Shown: positions 1-7,490, counted from the stretch's first letter. The stretch is 64,000 nucleotides of DNA from Pseudomonas sihuiensis (GCF_900106015.1 NZ_LT629797.1:2542001-2606000), one strand, 5' to 3'. Notes: a model not told the origin generated them from the sequence alone. Program-made: numbers and translations.

Positions 1-167
1 AGGAAATCTTCCGTACCCGGTACCTTGGCAGAGATATGGGTGAAGATCAGATCGTCCCAGCCATAGAGGGCGATCAGCCGGTAGCAGGCGGCGAGGTCGA
101 CGCGTGCACGCCATTCGGCCTCGGAAACCAGATTCTTCACGGCAGGGAGTTTCAGCGGAGCATTCAC
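1..167 (-). CDS. class II aldolase/adducin family protein, N-terminal part only
   Basis: The reading frame runs off the left edge, so only about 55 N-terminal residues are visible. They include VDLAACYRLIALYGWDDLIF followed by THISAKVPG, the usual opening of class II aldolase/adducin-fold proteins of Pseudomonas; the fold's zinc-binding histidines would lie further on, outside the window. The GTG at 167 is chosen because a GAGGTGA Shine-Dalgarno sits at 180-174, about 6 bases upstream; a second in-frame GTG at 176 lies inside that site. The substrate cannot be told from this fragment. The reading frame and family are clear, the exact function is not. Confidence 0.75.
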   Translation of the reverse strand, partial: MNAPLKLPAVKNLVSEAEWRARVDLAACYRLIALYGWDDLIFTHISAKVPGTEDF

Positions 168-326
168 GGCGGTCACCTCGATATTCTTGTTGGTCGGTGG
201 TGTCCGCAGTCTAGCCAGGCGCGTCGCTGGCGGTAGTTGCCCTGGCAGCCATCTTGATGGCTTTGCGGGTCATGGCGCTGGCGCGCCGCGGTGCGATAGG
301 CAGGTATTCGCCGCTTTTATCGCCGG

Positions 327-794
327 TCAAACCAGCTCGGGGTAATCGCGCGCCAGCAGCGGCCACTGTGCCTGAGCCTCGGCATCATCGGCCAGCAGGC
401 GAAAGCCCTCGAACTGGAACTCCGGCGCCACAGTGCAACCGACCAGCGTATAGGCGCCCGTCGAGCGCGCCGCCTGCCAGGCATGAGCCGCTACCACGCG
501 CTGCGGCATCTGCCCCTCACTGACCGGCCCGAGCAACTCGCAACGCACCGCGTTGGGGGTATCGGCTACCAACAACTGCAGAGGGTCGCCCTCGTGAAAG
601 TGCCACAGCTCGTCGGCGTCGACCCGATGCCAGCGACTGACCGCACCACCCGGCAGCAGGAACAGAATTGCACTGGAAGCCGCCCGACCCTGAGCATTGC
701 GCTGCGCCGAAACGAACAGGCGACGGTAGTAACCGCCCTCGGGATGCGCGGCAAGCCCGAGGCTGTCGATCAACTGGCGAGCGCGCGGGTGCAC
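327..794 (-). CDS. cupin domain protein (DUF985 / cupin_5 family)
   Basis: A 155-residue protein with the DUF985 hallmarks: an N-terminal LGLAAHPEGGYYRR segment (about residues 13-25) and the cupin core RWHRVDADELWHFHEGDPL (about 54-72). The clustered His and Glu residues are the likely metal site. Members are small single-domain cupins of uncertain enzymatic role, so no substrate is proposed. It starts with GTG one base after the flavodoxin stop codon and should be co-transcribed with that upstream gene. Its length is normal for the family. Confidence 0.85.
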   Translation of the reverse strand: MHPRARQLIDSLGLAAHPEGGYYRRLFVSAQRNAQGRAASSAILFLLPGGAVSRWHRVDADELWHFHEGDPLQLLVADTPNAVRCELLGPVSEGQMPQRVVAAHAWQAARSTGAYTLVGCTVAPEFQFEGFRLLADDAEAQAQWPLLARDYPELV

Positions 795-795
795 G

Positions 796-1245
796 TCAGG
801 CCTTCAGCGCCGCCACGAAGGCTTGCAGCCAGGGTTCGGCATCGGTTTCAGGCGTGACGGTTTCGCTGGAGTCCAGGCGCAGCATTTCCACCACTTCGCG
901 CAGGCCCAGCTCGGCATACAGCTCACGCATCAGTTCACCGCCGCCGCAGAAGGTGTCATAGCTGGAGTCGCCCAGCGCCAGCACCGCAGCCGGTTTGCCG
1001 CTCCAGGCCGGCAAACGGTCTCTGATTTCGCTGTACAGCGGCAGCAGGTTGTCCGGCAGCTCACCCATGCCAGTGGTGGACGTGACGGTAAGGAAGGCGT
1101 CCGGCGCGAAGGCCAGCAGCTCCTCGAGGCTCACATTCGCTTTGTGCCAGGCGTCCAGCCCGGCGGCCTTGAGCTGGCGCTCGGCGTGGCGAGCGACTTC
1201 CTCGGCCGTACCGTAGACCGAGCCCGAGAGAATGGCGACTTTCAT
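796..1245 (-). CDS. mioC: MioC-type flavodoxin (FMN-binding)
   Basis: A 149-residue flavodoxin-like electron carrier. The phosphate-binding loop SGSVYGTAEEVA is at about residues 7-18. Further FMN-contact regions are TSTTGMGELP (55-64) and LGDSSYDTFCGGG (91-103). The ATG at 1245 has a GGAGG ribosome site 5 bases upstream, so a longer in-frame extension to 1371 is not used. MioC proteins donate electrons, for example in biotin synthesis, but the partner here is unknown. It diverges from the LOV gene at 1348, giving a roughly 100-base shared promoter region. The gene name is by family resemblance. Confidence 0.85.
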   Translation of the reverse strand: MKVAILSGSVYGTAEEVARHAERQLKAAGLDAWHKANVSLEELLAFAPDAFLTVTSTTGMGELPDNLLPLYSEIRDRLPAWSGKPAAVLALGDSSYDTFCGGGELMRELYAELGLREVVEMLRLDSSETVTPETDAEPWLQAFVAALKA

Positions 1246-1347
1246 GACACCTCCGGAAACAGGAAAAACGCCGCGCATTATGCCGCAAGTGGACAGCCCG
1301 ACCCGATGTTTTAGAATGCAGCCCATAACCATCGCGGAACCGGACTC

Positions 1348-1794
1348 ATGATCAATGCCAAACTGCTGCAACTGGTAGTCGACGCCTCCAACGATGGGAT
1401 CGTGGTGGCCGAGCAGGAGGGCGAAGACAATATTCTGATCTACGCCAACGCGGCATTCGAACGCCTGACCGGCTACCCCTGCGATGACATCCTCTATCAG
1501 GATTGCCGTTTCCTGCAGGGCACTGACCGTGCACAGCTCGGCCTGCAGGCCATTCGCGAAGCGGTCAAGGCGAACAAGCCCTGCCGACAGATCATTCGTA
1601 ACTACCGCAAGGATGGCAGCGCGTTCTGGAACGAGCTATCGATCACTCCGGTGCTGAACGAAAGCGACCAGTTGACCTACTACATCGGTATCCAGAAGGA
1701 TGTTACCGAACAGGTCGAAGCCAAGCAGCGGGTGCGTGAGCTGGAGGCAGAGGTCGCCGAGCTGAAGGCAGAGCTGGCGCGCCTGAAAAGCTGA
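1348..1794 (+). CDS. short LOV blue-light photoreceptor (PpSB1-LOV type)
   Basis: A 148-residue protein consisting of a LOV (PAS) core plus a C-terminal coiled-coil helix. The flavin-adduct cysteine is Cys53 in YQDCRFLQG (50-58), the same position as in P. putida PpSB1-LOV. Other LOV signatures are NYRKDGSAFWNELSITPV and YYIGIQKDVTEQ. The last 30 residues (VRELEAEVAELKAELARLKS) form a regular heptad helix for dimerisation. There is no output domain, so signalling must go through a partner. Known work in P. putida pairs such short LOV proteins with an adjacent PplR/LitR MerR regulator; that partner lies 0.7 kb downstream here. Blue-light sensing is firm from family; the partnership is inferred. 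Confidence 0.93.
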   Translation: MINAKLLQLVVDASNDGIVVAEQEGEDNILIYANAAFERLTGYPCDDILYQDCRFLQGTDRAQLGLQAIREAVKANKPCRQIIRNYRKDGSAFWNELSITPVLNESDQLTYYIGIQKDVTEQVEAKQRVRELEAEVAELKAELARLKS

Positions 1795-1859
1795 CGAACG
1801 GATAAAACTATCCTTCGCCAGCGCAGTCAGATGGGTTTGACCCCGTGCAGTATTATCCC

Positions 1860-2468
1860 ATGCAAAGCGATCCGCTGCTGACTCAGGACGAACTGGATTT
1901 CATCCAGAAAATCCTCTTCAAACCTCCGCAAAAGCGGCGCCCTGACGCAGCGCCGCCATTGGCTCTGGGCAAACGACTCAGTGAGCTTCTGGCTCGCCTG
2001 GGCAACGAAGAACAGCTAAGCCTGGATACGCATACCGACAATCAGCATCTGAGCTTCCCCCTGCACCTGATCCAGGACGACCACAGTCAGTCACGCCTGG
2101 AGCTGGGCGCCCCGCTGATCTTCGAACAAGGGGTAAGCGAACGCCCATGGCGTCTTGTTCTGCCCACGGCATTAGCACTGCTGGACGACAGCGACCAGCC
2201 CAGTGGCCTGAAGGCGCTGGAGCTATCGAACAATGGAATCCTGGTGGAATACAGCAAAACAGGCACGCCGGCCAAGGATCAGTTGCTGCAACTGCTTTTG
2301 CCCCAGGAGCGCCGCGTTCAACTGCGCGCGCGGCTCGCAAGACGCGTCAGCCAGAAGCGTTACGCTTACAGCCTGCAAACGCTACATACGGAAGATGAGC
2401 AAACTCTGCGTCAGTACCTGTTCGAACAGCACAGCGAACAACAGTCGCAGACCGCAGCAGTCAGCTGA
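1860..2468 (+). CDS. PilZ-like protein of unknown function
   Basis: A protein of about 202 residues with an acidic, helical N-terminus (LLTQDELDFIQKIL) and a middle beta-rich region. The segment LELSNNGILVEY resembles the (D/N)xSxxG element of PilZ domains, but Glu replaces the Asp/Asn and no clear RxxxR lies in front, so c-di-GMP binding is doubtful. The C-terminal 60 residues are Arg/Gln-rich and helical. The gene lies between the LOV gene (51 bases or more upstream) and the convergent merR gene. The ATG at 1860 is preferred; an in-frame GTG at 1845 is possible, and neither has a strong ribosome site. Family assignment is tentative. Confidence 0.6.
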   Translation: MQSDPLLTQDELDFIQKILFKPPQKRRPDAAPPLALGKRLSELLARLGNEEQLSLDTHTDNQHLSFPLHLIQDDHSQSRLELGAPLIFEQGVSERPWRLVLPTALALLDDSDQPSGLKALELSNNGILVEYSKTGTPAKDQLLQLLLPQERRVQLRARLARRVSQKRYAYSLQTLHTEDEQTLRQYLFEQHSEQQSQTAAVS

Positions 2469-2489
2469 AGCTCAGTAGCCTGGACCACC

Positions 2490-3458
2490 TCAGGTATCGA
2501 GATGGCCAGCCAGAAACTGCTGCATACGACGCTGCATCAGGCGTCCCTCATTACCCAGGCAAGCAATGGGCGAACCGGCCAGACTTTCCTCCGCCAGATC
2601 GGCACTGTCACCGGCCAGCAGCAGCGGACACTCCAGCCCCAGCGCCAGGCGCGCCAGTTGCCGCGGGAACTCCTCGCCTGGCGGCTGGTTGCTGAAGACA
2701 ACCAGGGCCTGGGGCTGCATGCGCTCACAGACCAGGGCCAGATCGGTCATGGGTACGCCTGGCCCCATCACCGACACGTCGACGTCCTGATTGCCCAGCA
2801 GCAACGCTGCAACCAGCAACTCCAGTTCCCGGCAGTGGCCAGGTAGCGCCACCAGCAGCACGCGCTCATGCGAATCATCACGCCCCAATTGCAGACGCTG
2901 CCAGCAGCGCCCACGCAGGAAGCCGTCGAGCATCAGCCACTCGCCGCGCAGGCCGACTTCGTCCTGGCGCAGCAGCAGTTCCTGCCAGACCGGCATGAAA
3001 ATATCCTGGAACACCACCGGCAGCGGATAGCAGGAAAAGATCTGCCCATACACACGTTCCAGACGAGGCTCATCGAAGTTCTGCAGCGCGCTACGCACCT
3101 GGCCCTGCCACTGGCTCCAGTCGTCACTGCTGACTTCGTTGTAGGCCGGCGTGGCGACGCTGCGACTGCTGGCGCTCTTGGCCAGGATCGAGCCGACCTT
3201 GCTGACTGCGACGCCACGTTCGATCCAGGCGAGGATGCTGCGCACCGCATCGATATCGGCCTGCGAGTAGAGACGATGGCCGCTGTCGGTACGCGTGGGT
3301 TGAATCAGGCCGTAACGCCGCTCCCAGGCACGCAGGGTGACCGGATTGACGCCGGTAAGGCGAGAAACCTCGCGGATGGGGAACAGCTCTTCCTGCTTCA
3401 AAGCGCTGGACGCAAGTGATGTGACGGAGGCGAGTTCGGGCATGGCTTCGGGCATCAT
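2490..3458 (-). CDS. MerR-family regulator, class II LitR/PplR type with degenerate B12-binding domain
   Basis: A 322-residue regulator. Its MerR winged helix spans about residues 27-95, with PIREVSRLTGVNPVTLRAWE, RRYGLIQPTRT and GHRLYSQADID. A cobalamin-binding-like region of CarH/LitR layout follows at about 130-320. The adenosylcobalamin signature DxHxxG is not present; the equivalent stretch reads ALPGHCRELELLVAALLLGN. This matches the class II LitR (PplR) group reported in P. putida to depend on adjacent short LOV proteins rather than on B12. The ATG at 3458 is chosen; a TTG at 3512 would fall in the intergenic operator. It diverges from the DUF393 gene. The LOV partnership is inferred from family and neighbourhood. 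Confidence 0.88.
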   Translation of the reverse strand: MMPEAMPELASVTSLASSALKQEELFPIREVSRLTGVNPVTLRAWERRYGLIQPTRTDSGHRLYSQADIDAVRSILAWIERGVAVSKVGSILAKSASSRSVATPAYNEVSSDDWSQWQGQVRSALQNFDEPRLERVYGQIFSCYPLPVVFQDIFMPVWQELLLRQDEVGLRGEWLMLDGFLRGRCWQRLQLGRDDSHERVLLVALPGHCRELELLVAALLLGNQDVDVSVMGPGVPMTDLALVCERMQPQALVVFSNQPPGEEFPRQLARLALGLECPLLLAGDSADLAEESLAGSPIACLGNEGRLMQRRMQQFLAGHLDT

Positions 3459-3498
3459 GGCAACGAATTTAGAGGGATTGTAACCCAGCTTGGTCAGG

Positions 3499-3522
3499 CT
3501 TACATTGTGCAAGAATTATACA
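3499..3522. promoter_or_regulatory. weak PplR-like box between merR and DUF393 genes
   Basis: CTTACA-N12-TATACA has the 18-base half-site period of the PplR operator but carries three mismatches to T(G/A)TACA-N12-TGTA(C/T)A in either orientation. It lies 41-64 bases upstream of the merR ATG and just upstream of the DUF393 ATG, where autoregulation would be expected. The spacing is seen directly; binding is inference. Confidence 0.4.
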
Positions 3523-3532
3523 AGGCAACCTC

Positions 3533-3970
3533 ATGCACAACCCCGCCTGGCCATTGACCCTTTATTTCGACGGCGACTGCCCGCTCTGCGCTCGTGAAAT
3601 CCGTCTACTTAGCCGGAACGCATCGCCCCAGCGGCTGCTTCTCGTGGACATCTCTGCCGCGGACTTCGATCCACTGCCATTGGGGCTGTCTCTGACTGCT
3701 ATGCAGAATCGCCTGCACGCTCGCTGGGCCGACGGCACCTGGTTGCTGGGCCTCGATGCCAGCCTCTGGAGCTGGGAAGCCGCGGGCCTGGGAGCCTGGG
3801 TGGCGCCCTTGCGCTGGCGACCGCTGCGCCCACTGCTGGAATGGGGCTACCGACTGTTCTGCCGCCTGCGCCCTCATCTGGCGCGGCTACCGCACCCTGA
3901 CGGTGCGGCGCGCTGCCGAAAGGGCGACAGCTGCTCGACCCAACGCCCACCATCAGCTGACGCTGGCTAA
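3533..3970 (+). CDS. DCC family thiol-disulfide oxidoreductase (DUF393)
   Basis: A 145-residue protein with the DCC signature YFDGDCPLCAREI (residues 11-23). It has a CxxC pair (Cys16, Cys19) after a conserved Asp, and the typical later LRWRPLRPLLEWGYRLF segment. DUF393 proteins have a thioredoxin-like fold and are presumed thiol-disulfide oxidoreductases, but substrates are unknown. The ATG at 3533 is preceded by AAGG about 8 bases upstream. It is divergent from the LitR/PplR regulator and followed 113 bases later by the monooxygenase-like gene. It may belong to the light-responsive set; that is inference from position only. Confidence 0.85.
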   Translation: MHNPAWPLTLYFDGDCPLCAREIRLLSRNASPQRLLLVDISAADFDPLPLGLSLTAMQNRLHARWADGTWLLGLDASLWSWEAAGLGAWVAPLRWRPLRPLLEWGYRLFCRLRPHLARLPHPDGAARCRKGDSCSTQRPPSADAG

Positions 3971-4083
3971 TTTTCGCAAAACGGGAATAATCCTTGCTGC
4001 ATTGTTCGTCGAGCACATCACCCCGTGCTCGGCCATGCCCAACGCCATACCCCGGCTGACGGCAACACCCGAGGAGATACACA

Positions 4084-4650
4084 ATGTCCCCCGTTACCCT
4101 GATGGTGGCGCGCCGCGTCGCCAATGGTCGTTATCACGACTTCATCGCCTGGCTGCGTGAAGGCGAACATCTGGCCACCGACTTTCCTGGCTACCTCGGC
4201 TCCGGCGTACTGGCACCGCCTGCCGGCGATGATGAGTTCCAGATCGTTTTCCGTTTCAGCGACGAACAGACCATGGCTTCCTGGGAACACTCGGCCTCAC
4301 GCCAGGCCTGGCTGCAGCGGGGTGCGGGCCTGTTTGCCCAACCGCAGGAGAAGCGTGCAGTCGGCCTTGACGCCTGGTTCGGCAGCGGCCATCGACAGCC
4401 TCCGCGCTGGAAGCAGAGCGTGGCGATCTGGCTGGCATTCTTTCCGGTGTCCCTGGCCTTCAACCTGCTGTTCGGCCCCTGGCTCGTCGACCTTTCGCTG
4501 GTCACCCGCGTGCTGCTGTCGACGCTGGCCTTGACGCCACTGATGACCTACTGGTTCATTCCGCTTTCCACTCGCCTGCTGGAACCCTGGCTACAAGGTA
4601 ACTATTCGCAACGCCTGAGCAGGCGAGCCGCCAGCATCGGCAAGCCCTGA
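4084..4650 (+). CDS. antibiotic biosynthesis monooxygenase (ABM) domain protein with two membrane helices
   Basis: A 188-residue protein. Residues 1-95 form an ABM-type ferredoxin-like domain (VTLMVARRVANGRYHDFIAW, then FQIVFRFSDEQTMASWEHS). Two hydrophobic helices follow at about 111-131 and 141-161, with a basic cytosolic tail. Despite the family name, such proteins are rarely linked to antibiotics; haem, quinone or hydrophobic ligands are typical of the fold. The start has a strong GAGGAGAT ribosome site. A terminator follows at 4669, separating it from the folM operon. The molecular function is unknown. Confidence 0.8.
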   Translation: MSPVTLMVARRVANGRYHDFIAWLREGEHLATDFPGYLGSGVLAPPAGDDEFQIVFRFSDEQTMASWEHSASRQAWLQRGAGLFAQPQEKRAVGLDAWFGSGHRQPPRWKQSVAIWLAFFPVSLAFNLLFGPWLVDLSLVTRVLLSTLALTPLMTYWFIPLSTRLLEPWLQGNYSQRLSRRAASIGKP

Positions 4651-4668
4651 AAGCATCCATTTCTACCA

Positions 4669-4698
4669 ATCGGCCAGCCTCGTGCTGGCCGATTTCGT
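4669..4698 (+). terminator. rho-independent-type terminator after ABM gene
   Basis: A perfect 10-base-pair stem, ATCGGCCAGC/GCTGGCCGAT, with a 5-base loop is followed by TTCGTT. The T tract is short. It isolates the folM promoter region from upstream transcription. Confidence 0.7.
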
Positions 4699-4717
4699 TA
4701 TACAAGCAGCCAATATC

Positions 4718-4741
4718 TGTACAAAAACAGCAATTCGTACA
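4718..4741 (+). promoter_or_regulatory. PplR/LitR-type operator, distal box upstream of folM
   Basis: TGTACA at 4718-4723, exactly 12 bases, then CGTACA at 4736-4741. This is 11 of 12 matches to the direct repeat T(G/A)TACA-N12-TGTA(C/T)A that I recall being reported for PplR1 of P. putida. Extra half-sites flank it: TATACA at 4699-4704 and AGTACA at 4747-4752. It lies about 230 bases upstream of folM. Function is inferred. Confidence 0.65.
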
Positions 4742-4849
4742 GGTAAAGTACAAAACCCCCTTCTCGACCCCCTCAGTAAAAACCCTTAAAACTCAGCAAA
4801 ATAGGCAAATCCACTCAGCCTGATAGCAAAACCACATGTCGCACAGGGT

Positions 4850-4873
4850 TGTACAACCTGCAGCTCTGGTATA
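4850..4873 (+). promoter_or_regulatory. PplR/LitR-type operator and promoter, proximal box upstream of folM
   Basis: TGTACA at 4850-4855, 12 bases, then GGTATA at 4868-4873; 11 of 12 matches to the PplR direct repeat. The first half-site overlaps a TTGTAC -35-like hexamer at 4849-4854 and the second a TATAGC -10-like hexamer at 4870-4875. The box therefore lies inside a probable promoter about 95 bases before folM. Activity is inferred. Confidence 0.65.
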
Positions 4874-4967
4874 GCTTTATCCACGGTCTGGTGAGTAGCG
4901 CCTGCCACTGGTCAGGTATCCCGAGGCGGTACGAGCCAGGCCTTCATTTCTTTCTCACGAGTTGCAC

Positions 4968-5678
4968 ATGAGCGCTGCCAGCTTCCCCATCCTGATCACC
5001 GGCGCCGGCCAGAGGGTCGGCCTCTACTGCGCCGAACGCCTGCTCGACGAAGGCCAGCCGGTGATCATCAGCTACCGCCAGAACCGCGACGACATTTCGC
5101 GGCTGCGTGAGCGCGGCGCCATCGCTCTGCAGGCGGATTTCAGCAATGAGAGCGGCATCATGGCGTTCATCGAACAGGTCAAGTTGCAGTGCAATGGCCT
5201 GCGCGCGATCGTGCACAACGCCTCGCAGTGGCTGGCCGAAACACCCGGCGAAGAAGCCGATGCCTTTCGCCAGCTGTTCAGCGTGCACATGCTCGCGCCG
5301 TATCTGATCAACCTGCATTGCAGCGAGCTGTTGCTGCAGTCGAAACACGCCGACATCGTGCATGTGAGTGACGACGTGGTCCGCAAGGGCAGCGCCAATC
5401 GCCCCGCCTACTGCGCCAGCAAGGCGGGCCTGGAAAGCCTGACGCTGTCGTTCGCCGCGCGTTTTGCTCCACGCATCAAGGTCAACACCATCGCGCCAGC
5501 GCTGCTGATGTTCAACGATGGTGATGACGACGCCTACCGCACCAAGACCTTGGCCAAATCGGCGCTGGGCATAGAACCCGGCCCGCAGGCCTTCTACCAG
5601 ACATTGCGCTATTTGCTGGACAACTCCTACGTAACCGGAACGACCCTTACCCTCAACGGCGGCCGCCACCTCAAGTGA
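4968..5678 (+). CDS. folM: dihydromonapterin reductase FolM (SDR family)
   Basis: A 236-residue short-chain dehydrogenase. The N-terminal nucleotide-binding motif is [17 protein letters not shown] (about 10-26), VHNAS lies near residue 83, and the catalytic [11 protein letters not shown] carries the YxxxK pair. FolM reduces dihydromonapterin to the tetrahydro form used as cofactor by phenylalanine hydroxylase in Pseudomonas, and also has dihydrofolate reductase activity. The context with folE and folX in one operon supports this role over other SDRs. The ATG at 4968 is chosen over an in-frame TTG at 4962. The operon promoter carries two PplR-like boxes. Confidence 0.92.
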   Translation: MSAASFPILITGAGQRVGLYCAERLLDEGQPVIISYRQNRDDISRLRERGAIALQADFSNESGIMAFIEQVKLQCNGLRAIVHNASQWLAETPGEEADAFRQLFSVHMLAPYLINLHCSELLLQSKHADIVHVSDDVVRKGSANRPAYCASKAGLESLTLSFAARFAPRIKVNTIAPALLMFNDGDDDAYRTKTLAKSALGIEPGPQAFYQTLRYLLDNSYVTGTTLTLNGGRHLK

Positions 5679-5700
5679 AGCGACTGCTCAGGACACTGCC

Positions 5701-6261
5701 ATGAGCCAACCTCTTTCCCAGCAATACCGCGAGATTCTCGTAGGCCTCGGTGAAAACCCGGAGCGCGAGGGTCTGCTCGATACGCCCAAACGCGCGGCCA
5801 AGGCCATGCAGTATCTGTGTCATGGCTACCAGCAGTCGCTGGACGAGATCGTCAACGGCGCGCTGTTCGAGTCCGACAATGACGAGATGGTGATCGTCAA
5901 GGACATCGAGCTGTACTCGCTGTGCGAACACCACCTGCTACCTTTCATCGGCAAGGCGCATGTCGCCTACATCCCCACTGGCAAGGTGCTCGGGCTGTCC
6001 AAGGTGGCGCGCATCGTCGACATGTACGCACGGCGCCTGCAGATCCAGGAAAACCTCACCAAGCAGATCGCCGATGCGATCCAGCGCGTGACCAACGCCG
6101 CCGGCGTCGCGGTGGTGATCGAGGCCAAGCACATGTGCATGATGATGCGTGGCGTGGAGAAGCAGAATTCGGTGATGAGCAGCTCGGTGATGCTTGGCGC
6201 CTTCCGCGAGTCCTGCAACACTCGCCACGAATTCCTGCAATTGATCGGACGGAACAACTAA
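5701..6261 (+). CDS. folE: GTP cyclohydrolase I FolE
   Basis: A 186-residue type I GTP cyclohydrolase, which converts GTP to 7,8-dihydroneopterin triphosphate. The zinc ligands are Cys75 and His78 in [10 protein letters not shown] and Cys146 in [11 protein letters not shown]. The active-site regions [11 protein letters not shown] and [17 protein letters not shown] are intact. The length matches the shorter Pseudomonas form. It lies 22 bases after folM and overlaps folX by one base (TAATG), so the three are translated from one message. In P. putida a folE gene is reported to be light-inducible through PplR; the boxes upstream of folM predict the same here. Confidence 0.96.
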   Translation: MSQPLSQQYREILVGLGENPEREGLLDTPKRAAKAMQYLCHGYQQSLDEIVNGALFESDNDEMVIVKDIELYSLCEHHLLPFIGKAHVAYIPTGKVLGLSKVARIVDMYARRLQIQENLTKQIADAIQRVTNAAGVAVVIEAKHMCMMMRGVEKQNSVMSSSVMLGAFRESCNTRHEFLQLIGRNN

Positions 6262-6632
6262 TGCCGCGACTGGAACCTGGAATGGCGCGCATCCGCGTCA
6301 AGGACCTGCGCCTGCGCACCTACATCGGCATCAAGGAAGAAGAGATCAACAACAAGCAGGACGTGTTGATCAACCTGACCATCCTCTACCCCGCCGTCGA
6401 TGCGGTAGAGGTCAACGACATCGAGCATGCGCTGAACTACCGCACCATCACCAAGGCGATCATCGCCCATGTCGAAGGCAATCGCTTCGCCCTGCTCGAA
6501 CGCCTGACCCAGGAAATCCTCGACCTGGTGATGACCCATCAGGCCGTGCGTTATGCCGAAGTGGAAGTGGACAAACCGCACGCCCTGCGTTTCGCCGAGT
6601 CGGTATCCATCACCCTCGCCGGTCATCGCTGA
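6261..6632 (+). CDS. folX: dihydroneopterin triphosphate 2'-epimerase FolX
   Basis: A 123-residue protein of the FolB/FolX fold. It shows [20 protein letters not shown] near the start, a central [20 protein letters not shown], and [19 protein letters not shown] near the end. FolX makes the monapterin epimer that FolM then reduces, so folM-folE-folX form a complete branch from GTP to tetrahydromonapterin. FolB aldolases share the fold, but the operon with folM argues for FolX. The start ATG overlaps the folE stop. No terminator is obvious before the next gene, 65 bases on. Confidence 0.92.
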   Translation: MPRLEPGMARIRVKDLRLRTYIGIKEEEINNKQDVLINLTILYPAVDAVEVNDIEHALNYRTITKAIIAHVEGNRFALLERLTQEILDLVMTHQAVRYAEVEVDKPHALRFAESVSITLAGHR

Positions 6633-6697
6633 CAGCGGCTTGTCGCTCTCCGGCAAGGCTCTTATCATCGCCGCCACCTATCCCCGGAGAGCCCACC

Positions 6698-6991
6698 ATG
6701 ACCGAGCAAGAACGCCTCGAACTGGAAGCTGCAGCCTTTCGCGCACTGGTGCAGCACCTGCGCAGCCGTCCTGACGTGCAGAACATCGAGCTGATGAACC
6801 TGGCCGGTTTCTGCCGCAACTGCCTGTCCAAATGGTACAAGGCCGCTGCCGACGACCTCGGTGTCGAGGTCAGCGCCGACCAGGCTCGCGAGACCGTGTA
6901 CGGCATGCCTTATGCCGACTGGAAAGCCAAATATCAGAAAGAAGCCTCGGCCGAGCAGACAGCCGCATTTGCCAAAGGAAAGCCTGAATGA
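6698..6991 (+). CDS. DUF1244 domain protein
   Basis: A 97-residue protein with the DUF1244 core: FRALVQHLRSRPDVQNIELM, NLAGFCRNCLSKWYKAAA and a final MPYADWKAKYQ. It is a small helical protein with a CxxC pair (FCRNC) and unknown function. A CCGGAGAG ribosome site precedes the ATG. Its stop overlaps the start of the HopJ gene by four bases (ATGA), so the two are translationally coupled, an arrangement I recall as common in Pseudomonas. Confidence 0.85.
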   Translation: MTEQERLELEAAAFRALVQHLRSRPDVQNIELMNLAGFCRNCLSKWYKAAADDLGVEVSADQARETVYGMPYADWKAKYQKEASAEQTAAFAKGKPE

Positions 6992-7329
6992 CCGCTCTGA
7001 ATACCCTGCGCAGCCGTCTGCAGCAGGATGACTACGCCTTCAGTGAAACCCTGGCCTTCGTCGCCGCGCACTACGACTATCAGCCCAGCGCCTTTCGTAA
7101 CGGTGACGTGGAGAACGCGGCCGGACAGAACGAAGGCTCCTGCAAGACTCTGGGTCTGGCCCTGTTGGAGGGCTTGAGCAAGGACGAAGCGCTGCGTGCC
7201 TTCGGCGAGCACTACCGCAGCGTGCTGGCCACGCCGCAAGGCAGCGACCACGGCAACATCCGCGCGCTGATGGTGCATGGCCTGGACGGCGTGAAGTTCG
7301 AACAGCAACCGCTGAAGCCGAAAGCCTGA
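6988..7329 (+). CDS. HopJ family protein
   Basis: A 113-residue protein with the HopJ-family pattern DYAFSETLAFVAAHYDYQPS, FRNGDVENAAGQNEGSCKTL and FGEHYRSVLATPQGSDHGNI. Despite the name, taken from a P. syringae protein once listed as a type III effector, the family is widespread in non-pathogens. It is encoded here with DUF1244, with no type III secretion genes in view. A housekeeping role of unknown nature is more likely than secretion. It overlaps the upstream gene by four bases. Confidence 0.85.
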   Translation: MTALNTLRSRLQQDDYAFSETLAFVAAHYDYQPSAFRNGDVENAAGQNEGSCKTLGLALLEGLSKDEALRAFGEHYRSVLATPQGSDHGNIRALMVHGLDGVKFEQQPLKPKA

Positions 7330-7354
7330 ATCTATAGCGCAAAAACCTGCGCAA

Positions 7355-7374
7355 CTGTCAGCAAAAGCTGACAG
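7355..7374. repeat. perfect 8-bp inverted repeat downstream of HopJ gene
   Basis: CTGTCAGC-AAAA-GCTGACAG forms a stem with a four-base A loop. It has no T tract, so it may be a weak terminator for the DUF1244-HopJ unit or an operator for the gene at 7491. A second small inverted repeat (AACACG/CGTGTT) follows at about 7420-7438. Confidence 0.5.
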
Positions 7375-7490
7375 ACATCACATCGCTGTCGCTTTATGCT
7401 GCGCGCCACAACAAACATGGAACACGAGGGAACGTGTTCTGCGCGCTAGCGCCCTTCCCTCCTGTTTCGCGCTCGGCATGGAGTCGACCG

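Noticed and set aside
2490..3458. MerR protein as a B12-based CarH-type photoreceptor
   Set aside because: The cobalamin motif DxHxxG is missing, so light sensing by adenosylcobalamin is unlikely; the LOV protein is the better sensor.
6988..7329. HopJ as a type III secreted effector
   Set aside because: No secretion apparatus, chaperone or Hrp-box is near, and the gene is translationally coupled to a housekeeping-type DUF1244 gene.
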